From DASRAJ01 sp039920305 (GTDB lineage: Bacteria; Bacteroidota; Bacteroidia; Chitinophagales; UBA10324): 31,240 nucleotides of DNA. Where the stretch lies: contig JBDSEA010000233.1 in assembly GCA_039920305.1 (NCBI GenBank), forward strand, positions 1-31,240, read 5' to 3'. This document shows positions 24,818 through 31,240 of the stretch, one piece after another; the first letter of the stretch is position 1, and each line of letters opens with the position of its first letter. The translations under genes were made by a program, and so were the position numbers. Below the pieces are notes generated by a model. The model made no database searches. It saw only the letters and a list, made by a program, of their open reading frames with translations, and was not told where the DNA came from.

Positions 24818-25696
24818 TTATTTCCTTATATCCGCGCCCCACATCAATTTATTGCGCAGCGTTTCCAGGAAGTGATGGCCACTAAACCGGACCAGGTTCA
24901 TCGTGAAGCTGCTTTTCTTCACTGCTAATTGAAAGGAGGTATCAATGGGCTCAGTACGTGAATCAAGTGTGCAGAAAAAATTCTCATGTCGGCCTTCAAT
25001 TTCAAATGAGATCACGCTCGAGTCAGATACAACAATCGGACGCACGTTCAGATTGTGCGGTGCAATGGGAGTGATCACGAAATTTTCAGAGGTCGGGATT
25101 ACAATGGGCCCTCCGCAGCTTAAAGAATAACCGGTTGATCCGGTAGGGGTAGCTACAATCAATCCGTCAGCGAAGTAGCTGTTCAGAAATTCGCCATTGA
25201 TGTACGTATGAATGATAATCATGGCTGATGTATCTTTCTTATGTATGGTAACGTCATTTAAGGCATAATTCACTCCATTAAAAAGTGGAATGTTAGACTC
25301 CAGCTCAAGTAAAGTTCTTTTGTCGAGAACAAAGGATGCCCTCTCAATAGCATCAATTGCCGGCTCAATTTCATCCTTCCCGATAGTGGCAAGAAATCCC
25401 AATCTGCCTATGTTAATCCCAATGACAGGTATATTTTTATTTCGAATGAAGGTTAGGGTATCAAGTAAGGTTCCATCCCCGCCAAGTGAAAACATGTAAT
25501 CAACCCTGTCTTTTATCTCTTCGTGTGAAGAAAATGTTGCAACCCCGGATCGGGTTCGGATTTCCTTCCAGATGCTTTCAAAGAAAGGCTTGTAGATAAA
25601 TACACCGATGTTTTTTGAAGCAAGCACATCCAGAATTTTTTGCAGTACCTGAATATCTGCTGGCCTGATGCTTCGGCAGTACAATGCAATGTTCAT
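24818..25696 (-). CDS. nadK: NAD kinase
   Basis: 292 aa from the ATG at 25696 (MNIALYCRS); six codons upstream are open. It phosphorylates NAD to NADP using ATP or polyphosphate. Motifs: 'FSLGGDGTLLDT' with D74 (GGDGT), 'VIGINIGRLGFLATI', 'ALNDVTIHKKDTSAMI', and 'IVATPTGSTGYSLSCGGPI', seen as TPTGSTGYSLS. Cytosolic. It heads the envelope block. The T9SS adhesin-like gene lies 104 bp upstream on the same strand. Confidence 0.97.
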   Translation of the reverse strand: MNIALYCRSIRPADIQVLQKILDVLASKNIGVFIYKPFFESIWKEIRTRSGVATFSSHEEIKDRVDYMFSLGGDGTLLDTLTFIRNKNIPVIGINIGRLGFLATIGKDEIEPAIDAIERASFVLDKRTLLELESNIPLFNGVNYALNDVTIHKKDTSAMIIIHTYINGEFLNSYFADGLIVATPTGSTGYSLSCGGPIVIPTSENFVITPIAPHNLNVRPIVVSDSSVISFEIEGRHENFFCTLDSRTEPIDTSFQLAVKKSSFTMNLVRFSGHHFLETLRNKLMWGADIRK

Positions 25697-25800
25697 TGCG
25701 GTTCGAACTATCAATTTTTATTCTTTCTTATTGTAATAACGCAGTAAGTTGTCAATACAGCTTAATTATGAGAGTTTAAAAATCATAAATCAGGTATAGT

Positions 25801-27609
25801 TCATTTCTTTAGCCATTTCTTAATAAAACAGCCATTGTTTGTTTTCAATTTTACGTAATAAGATCCTTCCGTTAATTGACTTACAACAATCCGGATCAGT
25901 CCATCCATCCAGATCCGGGATGCAATCACCTCTTGTCCCAGTATGTTTATGATTGTGATTTCAGCCGGGTATTCCGTAGTATAAATGAAAAGATAATCCG
26001 TTGCGGGGTTTGGATAGATTTCCCAGACATGTTCAATATCAGGTTCAGCAATTCCAACCGGTGCTGCATAAAATAAGGCGGATTCCGTTGGACAACCACT
26101 GTATGTCACCACTGCGCAGGAATAAAATCCCCCGGTGGTAATGGTGTAAGTTTGATTTGTGGCTCCCGGAATATCCACTGAGTTTAGCTTCCATTGATAA
26201 GAAACTTCAGGGCTGCAGGTTAAAATATATCCGTTTAATGTTATGGTGGGGGCCATTACCGTTAGTACAACATTTACCACCAATTCATCAGTAGTAACAC
26301 AGCCATTAGCACTTATGATGGTTACCGTATAAGTGGTGGTTGCAGAAATATAACAGAGAGGATCTGGAATATTTGGATTGGAAAGTCCTGTTACTGGTTG
26401 CCAGCTATAGCTTATTCCCCCGAATGCTGAGAGTTGTGCGGAGTCACTTTTACATACTGTTGCATCCGCGCCTGCATATCCTGCAGGCTGAACCACAATC
26501 AAAACTGAATCACTTGAAAAGCAACCATTAGAATCTGAAGCTGATACAATATAGGTAGTAGTAGAGTCGGGCGTTGCAACCGGATTGGCTATGGAAGAAT
26601 CGGATAAACCCGTTGCCGGTGTCCATGCAAAACTGGTACCTCCAATGGCTGTAAGTTGAACACTGTTTCCCGCGCAAATCGTTGTATCAGGATGTGCAAT
26701 TGTAAGCGGGCATCCGCCGCCATTAGCAATTATCACTGCCCAGATGGCATTATCAGCCACTCCGCTCTGGCTGTCGAAAATGATGGAACTGCTCATGTTT
26801 CCATTGGTCACAATTGCGCTTGCATTACTGATTACATCGGGTCCGCTCATCACCTGATCAGCGTCATCATCTCCTAATCCGGTAAGCGTACCATTCTCGT
26901 AATAAAAATTCCCAAGAGGGCCTCCGCAATTTCCTGAATTCGATTCAGGACCGTAATAATCACCCAGATAAGTTCCATCCACGCTTACTGACTCACCATC
27001 ACCATTACTGCAAGCATAGCCTGCAAATAAACTGATGGCAGCATCAAAGGTGGTATCCCAGGCATATGGCAAAGGAAGTGTCCATGTTACTGCATCCGTA
27101 AGGTCATACTGGTTAAGAAAAATTGCTGTGCTAATAGTGGGGAGTGCAGGGTTGTCATACGCCACATAAAGGTAAAAATCATTGTACCGGTCATTTGGAC
27201 CGCCCTGGTTTGAAACCATCAGCGTGTAGGTGTTAACAGAAGAATCAACAATTCCTGTCACATCAATCGCATGCACTGCGGAATTACCTCCATAGTTTGG
27301 TGATTGAAAAGTTAAGCTCGCCTGATTGGCACTATTGAACGTCAGGATATTCCCATTCAGTTTTACATTTAGGTCTGCAGCATTTCCGTGCCTGCCGGCA
27401 AGAAGATATGCTTTGTGGATGGAGCTGCCGGCAGCAATTGAAATAGTAATAGTGCCTGTTCCCCCGGTACTGTACTCAGGTGAATAGCCCCCGCAGGTTA
27501 CACCGCCCTCAAATTGATCATTGTAATAGAGTGTTTGAGCATTCATCTTTGTAAAAAGAAAAAGAAAGATGATCATCCATTGATTACCCGAGGGAAGAAG
27601 TTTTTTCAT
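25801..27609 (-). CDS. T9SS-sorted surface protein with Ig/PKD-like repeats
   Basis: 602 aa from the ATG at 27609 (MKKLLPSGNQWMIIFLFLFTKMNAQ, a signal peptide); the open frame reaches 27786 but overlaps the upstream gene. Residues ~25-310 form one large beta-rich domain I cannot assign, with 'YLYVAYDNPALPTISTAIFL' and 'GDDDADQVMSGPDVISNA'. Two tandem repeats follow (~315-400, 400-470) of the 'D-x-T-x-C-x-x-x-S-x-Q-L ... TTTY-x-V' Ig/PKD-like type common in Bacteroidota secreted proteins. A third partial one (~475-525) has 'YQWKLNSVDIPGATNQTY'. The end is a type A T9SS sorting domain ('IYPNPATDYLF', 'IINILGQEV', 'GSYYVKLKT'). It is exported and probably surface-attached. Confidence 0.85.
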   Translation of the reverse strand: MKKLLPSGNQWMIIFLFLFTKMNAQTLYYNDQFEGGVTCGGYSPEYSTGGTGTITISIAAGSSIHKAYLLAGRHGNAADLNVKLNGNILTFNSANQASLTFQSPNYGGNSAVHAIDVTGIVDSSVNTYTLMVSNQGGPNDRYNDFYLYVAYDNPALPTISTAIFLNQYDLTDAVTWTLPLPYAWDTTFDAAISLFAGYACSNGDGESVSVDGTYLGDYYGPESNSGNCGGPLGNFYYENGTLTGLGDDDADQVMSGPDVISNASAIVTNGNMSSSIIFDSQSGVADNAIWAVIIANGGGCPLTIAHPDTTICAGNSVQLTAIGGTSFAWTPATGLSDSSIANPVATPDSTTTYIVSASDSNGCFSSDSVLIVVQPAGYAGADATVCKSDSAQLSAFGGISYSWQPVTGLSNPNIPDPLCYISATTTYTVTIISANGCVTTDELVVNVVLTVMAPTITLNGYILTCSPEVSYQWKLNSVDIPGATNQTYTITTGGFYSCAVVTYSGCPTESALFYAAPVGIAEPDIEHVWEIYPNPATDYLFIYTTEYPAEITIINILGQEVIASRIWMDGLIRIVVSQLTEGSYYVKLKTNNGCFIKKWLKK

Positions 27610-27703
27610 TATCAGTTCGTTTTTTAGAAAGGATACGGGAAAGTTAGCAATGATTCTCACATGGGTGGAGCAAAATGTAACTGGGCTCTGCAATTTTAAG
27701 AAA

Positions 27704-29170
27704 TCAAAAATAGGTGCTTGTGTGAAAGAATAATCCTCTTTCACCCAGCTTATTGATTGAATACTCGAAACGGAAGGTTGTATCATAAAGCAATACCAGA
27801 TCTATGCCTGCTCCGCCACCAACCAGAAGCTGATTATCCAGGGTATTGTAATCAAAAGCATGGGCATTTGAAACATAGCCCGCATCAAGATAAATTTTTG
27901 CATACAGTACGAAAGGAATCCTGGCTCCTTTTAAGAAAGGATTTTTAGGAGATGATTTCAAATGAAAATTCACGATCCGGTTTTTTAAATCCAGCTTGGT
28001 AAACCCCCAGCTTTGTCCGTCAATTGCGAAATATTCGTATCCTGCTACGTAATCATTTCCGTAACCCAGTCCGCGCTGAAGGTTATAGGGCTGGGTAGTA
28101 GGGAAAGAAACTTTAACTTTATTGATGCTTGCCAGATACCATTTTGGCCGAAGCTGAACATATTGACTGAATGCAGTGGTTGCCTCCCAAAGGTCTACGG
28201 TTCCAAATATACCGAAGCCAAGCTTGGAAAGAGAAACATCCAGGAAATTTCCCTGTAGCGGGTACGACACGATATCACGGAAATCCCTTGTGAACGACAC
28301 TCTTGCATATAGGAATTGCTGCTTCGTTCTTCCACCCAGAAAATAATCAGGGTTCAAAGCAGCAATGGTATCAGCTATTTCAGAGTTTTTATAACCCGCA
28401 GTCAGCGTATACCGGTAATTAAGACCGGGCTTGAAAAAAAGATTAACCCCGGTTTGAAAAACCGAACGCTGAAAAGAGTTTACATCAGCATAAATCAATT
28501 CCTTATTGCTGTCAATCCTGTAGGTGAGGCTTCGTGATTGTACATACGACGCTGAAACACTGATGCCGTGTTTTTGAACACGGTCAAAATAGGGGAGCGA
28601 GTAAGTAGCTTCCAGCCTGCGCTGATAGCCGAAGAGTGCAGTAGCCTGGAATTGATCATTTCGTCCCGAAAGATTTTTTTGGTAAAACCGAATTCCTGCC
28701 TGTAGCCAGCGCAGATCATGATCATGCTCTACCCACCATACATTAAAGCTGCGGTCATACAAATTAGCAGCGGGAAGAGGCAAAACATACCACCTTTCCT
28801 TTACTGTTACTGAAATGTCCACCGTGTCGTGGTTCCATTTTTCTATATTCATGATCACCTCGTGAAATAATCCCGTATTCATCACATGGTTGCGGCTTAA
28901 TTCAAGTTGGTTCATTAAATCATCTGCGGGCAGGGTGTCCCCGGAAGTGAATGTAAGCTCACGTAAAATAGTTTGATTACGGGTTCGCTTGTTACCTTCA
29001 ATCACGATATGATCAACTATAATAAAACTGGTATCAAGCGAATCCCTCCTGAAATCTCCATGACGGGTTTGGGCAAAGGAAAATCTGGCTGAAAGAAAAC
29101 AGATTGTGCAGATTAAGATTGCAATTGCAGCATACCGCTTGTTTGCACCGGTATGGGGGATTTTTTTCAA
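27704..29170 (-). CDS. TamA/BamA-like Omp85 protein with one POTRA domain
   Basis: 488 aa. N-terminal signal sequence (about residues 12-34, ending SFAQ). One POTRA domain (~48-125, 'IVDHIVIEGNKRTRNQTIL' to 'DTVDISVTVKERWYV'). A barrel of ~350 residues follows, with 'GRNDQFQATALFGYQRRLEATYSLPYFDR' in the usual Omp85 order (QRRLEATYSLPYF) and 'FTRDFRDIVSYPLQGNFLDVS'. It ends in 'FFHTSTYF' with a terminal Phe, like classical barrels. It is shorter than BamA and may help insert or export a subset of proteins. It is 33 bp outside the T9SS gene's longest frame, 94 bp from its chosen start, and downstream of the CBS gene. Confidence 0.85.
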   Translation of the reverse strand: MKKIPHTGANKRYAAIAILICTICFLSARFSFAQTRHGDFRRDSLDTSFIIVDHIVIEGNKRTRNQTILRELTFTSGDTLPADDLMNQLELSRNHVMNTGLFHEVIMNIEKWNHDTVDISVTVKERWYVLPLPAANLYDRSFNVWWVEHDHDLRWLQAGIRFYQKNLSGRNDQFQATALFGYQRRLEATYSLPYFDRVQKHGISVSASYVQSRSLTYRIDSNKELIYADVNSFQRSVFQTGVNLFFKPGLNYRYTLTAGYKNSEIADTIAALNPDYFLGGRTKQQFLYARVSFTRDFRDIVSYPLQGNFLDVSLSKLGFGIFGTVDLWEATTAFSQYVQLRPKWYLASINKVKVSFPTTQPYNLQRGLGYGNDYVAGYEYFAIDGQSWGFTKLDLKNRIVNFHLKSSPKNPFLKGARIPFVLYAKIYLDAGYVSNAHAFDYNTLDNQLLVGGGAGIDLVLLYDTTFRFEYSINKLGERGLFFHTSTYF

Positions 29171-29348
29171 GGATATAAAAAATTTTCAACGAATTTGTGG
29201 TAAGGAGCACGCTTAAAAGCAAATCGCATTCTGAAGGTATATTCAGAATTACAGTGATGCAAGAAGCCAGAGAAACAAATGCCTTGCCTAATTAAGAGGG
29301 GGGGAAACATGAGCCGTAAATTCAATTCATATTCCGGTGATATCTTTT

Positions 29349-30011
29349 TTAAATATTCAAATAATTCATAAGGGCATCATATCGCTCCTTCATATTCTCA
29401 AAATATTCAGGCTCTGTAAATGTCTCCTTCACTAAATAGTCATAGCGGTTGAGTGAGGCAATTACCGGCTGTACATCAGTTTGATTCAGCTTTATGGTAA
29501 GTTCCATCTTATTGGAATCTTCGCGGGTTTTTGCAAACGTGCATAGAACTTTTGCATGATGCTGCTCAATTATGCGGGCAATATCTGAAAGTGAATAATC
29601 CTTTACATTCACTTCGAGCACAATGATTCCACCGGGCTCCAGAATATCAGTTTCCGAAGCAAAGAACCCGAGCACATCTTCGCGGCTGATAATGCCAATA
29701 AAATTTTCTTCACGGTCAAGAACGGGTATCAGGGTGAGGTTAAATTCAGTCATCATTTTCAAAACTTCGAAAAGATGCTGATGATCTTTTATGAACGGAC
29801 GAACCAGGCTAAGCGGCAGGTTTCCAATAGCTTCTTCCACACCATGATTGTTAAGAATATCTTCTTCCGAAATTAATCCGATCAGCAGATTTTCGTTTAC
29901 AACCGGAAGGTGACGAACATGTAATTCGCTCATTATCCGTAATGCAGTTGCTCCTGTATTTGAGCTTTGCAACGAAGGTATATTGCGCGAGATAAGATCA
30001 AATGCTTTCAT
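29349..30011 (-). CDS. CBS-domain pair protein with C-terminal ACT-like domain
   Basis: 220 aa from the ATG at 30011 (MKAFDLISRNIPSLQ). Two CBS repeats: the first ~5-60 ('IMSELHVRHLPVVNENLLIG'), the second ~70-125 ('FNLTLIPVLDREENFIGIIS'). An ACT-like C-terminal region (~135-210, 'GGIIVLEVNVKDYSLSDIARI') follows. The layout is like AcuB-type CBS proteins, which bind adenine nucleotides. The target is unknown. Its start overlaps the stop of the upstream hydrolase by four bases (ATGA), so they are coupled. In my recollection it often precedes nadK in Bacteroidota; here two genes lie between. Confidence 0.88.
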   Translation of the reverse strand: MKAFDLISRNIPSLQSSNTGATALRIMSELHVRHLPVVNENLLIGLISEEDILNNHGVEEAIGNLPLSLVRPFIKDHQHLFEVLKMMTEFNLTLIPVLDREENFIGIISREDVLGFFASETDILEPGGIIVLEVNVKDYSLSDIARIIEQHHAKVLCTFAKTREDSNKMELTIKLNQTDVQPVIASLNRYDYLVKETFTEPEYFENMKERYDALMNYLNI

Positions 30012-30781
30012 CGTTCGGCAGTGACATTTAACTTTTGAAGAAATTCCTCGAGGATTATGTTGAATTCCCCGGGTTTCTCCATCATAGGAGCATGACCACA
30101 ATGATCGAGCATAACAAGCTCAGAGTTTGGTATAAGCTTATGAAATTCTTCGCTAACAAATGGCGGAGTTATCCTGTCTTCCCGTCCCCAGATCAGCAAT
30201 ACAGGCATGGTAAGTTTGTGTAATACAGGCCCAAGGTTTTCCTTCATCGCAGAGCGTGCCATCGCGATTACACGCATGGCTTTATTGCGGTTGTTGCAGA
30301 TGTCATATACTTCATCAACAAGGCTTTTTGTTGCTGTGGCAGGATTATAAAATGTATACTCTGTTTTTGCCCTTATGTATTCATAGTCACCACGTTTTGG
30401 AAAGCTTCCACCCAAGCTGTTTTCAAATAATCCGGAACTGCCGGTGAGAACAAGTGCCTTAATCTTTTTCAAATCTTCAAGTGCATACAACTGCGCCACA
30501 TGACCTCCAAGTGAATTGCCGAGCACGATCATGGAGGTAAAGCGCTTGTATTCCACGAAGCGCTTTACATGCCTGACCAATCCTTTCACCGAGCATTCCA
30601 GAAAAGGCATTTCATATAGAGGTAGCAGCGGAATTACAACTTTGCAGTGCGTTCTGAATTCTTCTACAATGGATTTAAAGTTGCTGAGTGCGCCAAATAA
30701 CCCGTGAAGTAATAGCAACACTTCCCCATCTCCCTCTTCTATATATTTGAATCCACCATCTTCTTTTACAACCATATCCAT
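30008..30781 (-). CDS. Alpha/beta hydrolase
   Basis: 257 aa, no signal peptide. Oxyanion 'LLLLHGLFGALSNF', nucleophile elbow 'LGNSLGGH' with S90, acid D202 in 'WGREDRITPP' and H230 in 'DHCGHAPMMEKP' give a complete Ser-Asp-His triad. The substrate cannot be told. Similar carboxylesterase-type hydrolases hydrolyse small esters. The ATG at 30781 is used (an ATG two codons later is equivalent). It is translationally coupled to the CBS gene (ATGA), which suggests a shared role that I cannot define. Confidence 0.9.
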   Translation of the reverse strand: MDMVVKEDGGFKYIEEGDGEVLLLLHGLFGALSNFKSIVEEFRTHCKVVIPLLPLYEMPFLECSVKGLVRHVKRFVEYKRFTSMIVLGNSLGGHVAQLYALEDLKKIKALVLTGSSGLFENSLGGSFPKRGDYEYIRAKTEYTFYNPATATKSLVDEVYDICNNRNKAMRVIAMARSAMKENLGPVLHKLTMPVLLIWGREDRITPPFVSEEFHKLIPNSELVMLDHCGHAPMMEKPGEFNIILEEFLQKLNVTAER

Positions 30782-31182
30782 ACTTCAGATTGTTGCTGCT
30801 AAAATACTTTTTTTGAGAGAATAGAGCGATTGTACTAAAGATCGGGCAGATGCCGCAGAAAATTGAACGTAAGTTTGAAAGATTCAGGAGATAATTTTTT
30901 ATTCAAACCAAAATTATTCTCAGAAACTGTTTTGGATTCAACCCTTCGACAAGTTCAGGGTGACCTCTGTGGGGTTCAGGTTGAGCCTGTCGAAACATTG
31001 AATGTTCAGGTTTCTATTAATTTCCAAACGCTTCTTAGTCATTCGTATTCAGCAGGCGATTCCTTCTGAATCAATTCAAAAATTATTTTTGTGTAACGGA
31101 AAATATCAGATAGCCGGGGCATGAATTTTATTGTAACTTTTTTATTGAATCAAAAAATGATGACTGACCATTCATATTAGAT
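30782..31182. other. 401-bp intergenic region between divergent genes
   Basis: This lies between the alpha/beta hydrolase gene (-) and the DnaJ-domain gene (+). It contains one palindromic intergenic repeat (30945-30998) and one TAnnTTTG match on the plus strand (TATTTTTG, 31084-31091). The latter could be the -7 box of the DnaJ gene, about 90 bp before its ATG. The 68-codon frame across the repeat is a translation of the repeat itself and is not called. I see nothing else. Confidence 0.6.
30945..30998. repeat. Dispersed palindromic intergenic repeat
   Basis: The arms TTCGACAAGTTC (30945-30956) and GAGCCTGTCGAA (30983-30994) are complementary at 10 of 12 positions, the other two being G-T wobbles. 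The 26-nt spacer is GC-rich. This TTCGACA...TGTCGAA type is a well-known intergenic repeat in many bacterial genomes. Part of it recurs in reverse at 23721-23740 in this window. Confidence 0.7.
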
Positions 31183-31240
31183 ATGGAATTCATTGACTAC
31201 TATAAAATACTGGGGGTAGAAAAAAATGCAGGTGCAGATG
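31183..31240 (+). CDS. DnaJ-domain protein (CbpA/DnaJ-like), 3' truncated by window edge
   Basis: Only the first 19 codons are inside the window: 'MEFIDYYKILGVEKNAGAD'. 'DYYKILGV' is the start of helix I of the J domain, where the family then has 'IKKAYRKLA...HPD'. J proteins stimulate the ATPase of DnaK. The short leader before 'DYY' and lack of an adjacent grpE/dnaK favour a CbpA-like protein over canonical DnaJ, but the domains that would decide lie outside the window. Confidence 0.82.
   Translation, partial: MEFIDYYKILGVEKNAGAD

Noticed and set aside
29228..29249. 8-bp hairpin (ATTCTGAA/TTCAGAAT) upstream of the TamA-like gene
   Set aside because: It is short and AT-rich with no T-run, so it is not convincing as a terminator or operator.
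29309..29371. 20-codon frame preceded by a run of seven G's
   Set aside because: It is very short, overlaps the end of the CBS gene and lacks any feature; the G-run before ATG is likely chance.
30863..31069. 68-codon plus-strand frame in the intergenic region before the DnaJ gene
   Set aside because: Its only recognisable segment (STLRQVQGD...VEPVETL) is the translation of the palindromic intergenic repeat, a known source of false genes.
1..31240. Search for CRISPR arrays, tRNA/rRNA genes, phage, IS elements, toxin-antitoxin or defence genes
   Set aside because: I found no spaced direct repeats, cloverleaf sequences, transposase or integrase motifs, or known defence domains in this window.

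Overview
This window comes from a member of the Bacteroidota (a non-Bacteroides lineage, probably Chitinophagales/Sphingobacteriales-like or an uncultured relative). The evidence is: two proteins with type IX secretion (T9SS) C-terminal sorting domains, a Bacteroidota-type histone H1-like protein, DUF5916 and DUF6089 outer-membrane proteins, the uppS-bamA-ompH-ompH-murI envelope cluster, a LytS-type kinase with a LytTR regulator, genes without clear Shine-Dalgarno sequences, frequent GTG/TTG starts, and several TAnnTTTG (-7 box) candidates. I see no prophage, insertion sequence, CRISPR array, tRNA or rRNA. Most of the window is ordinary core genome.

Layout. 1-1457: the 3' end of topA and a SirB1/transglutaminase-like gene (+). 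1522-3987: a DUF5916 outer-membrane protein (-), divergent across a 348-bp region, with a GC-rich hairpin, from a translationally coupled LytS kinase/LytTR regulator pair (4336-6101, +). 6116-10895 (-): an NAD(P)-binding protein, then a terminator, then a run of exported proteins: redoxin, TlpA-like thioredoxin, dienelactone hydrolase and a T9SS-sorted M1 peptidase. 11074-11259 (+): the histone H1-like gene with its own promoter-like element and hairpin. 11359-13038 (-): ettA. 13230-16611 (-): iron-uptake region with a small two-cysteine lipoprotein, feoA, feoB and an unknown lipoprotein. A Fur/PerR-like 7-1-7 palindrome lies directly before feoA. 16756-17832 (+): a lone glycosyltransferase.

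17842-25696 (-) is the envelope block. In transcription order it holds nadK, a doubtful small membrane ORF, a DUF6089 barrel protein, uppS, bamA, two Skp/OmpH chaperones, murI and a YjbR-like protein. It joins NADP supply, undecaprenyl-phosphate synthesis, outer-membrane protein assembly and D-glutamate supply for peptidoglycan. 25801-30781 (-) holds, in transcription order, an alpha/beta hydrolase, a CBS-domain protein (coupled by ATGA), a TamA/BamA-like single-POTRA barrel and a T9SS-sorted adhesin-like protein. The last two lie between the CBS gene and nadK, which in my recollection are often adjacent in this phylum. The window ends with the first codons of a DnaJ-domain gene (+).

The most interesting items are modest. 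They are the palindromic operator candidate at feoA with the two-cysteine lipoprotein beside it, the unassigned N-terminal domain of the T9SS protein at 25801-27609, the GC-rich hairpin between divergent genes, and a dispersed intergenic repeat with a diverged partial copy at about 23.7 kb and a palindromic copy at about 30.95 kb. I did not find a clearly new multi-gene system.
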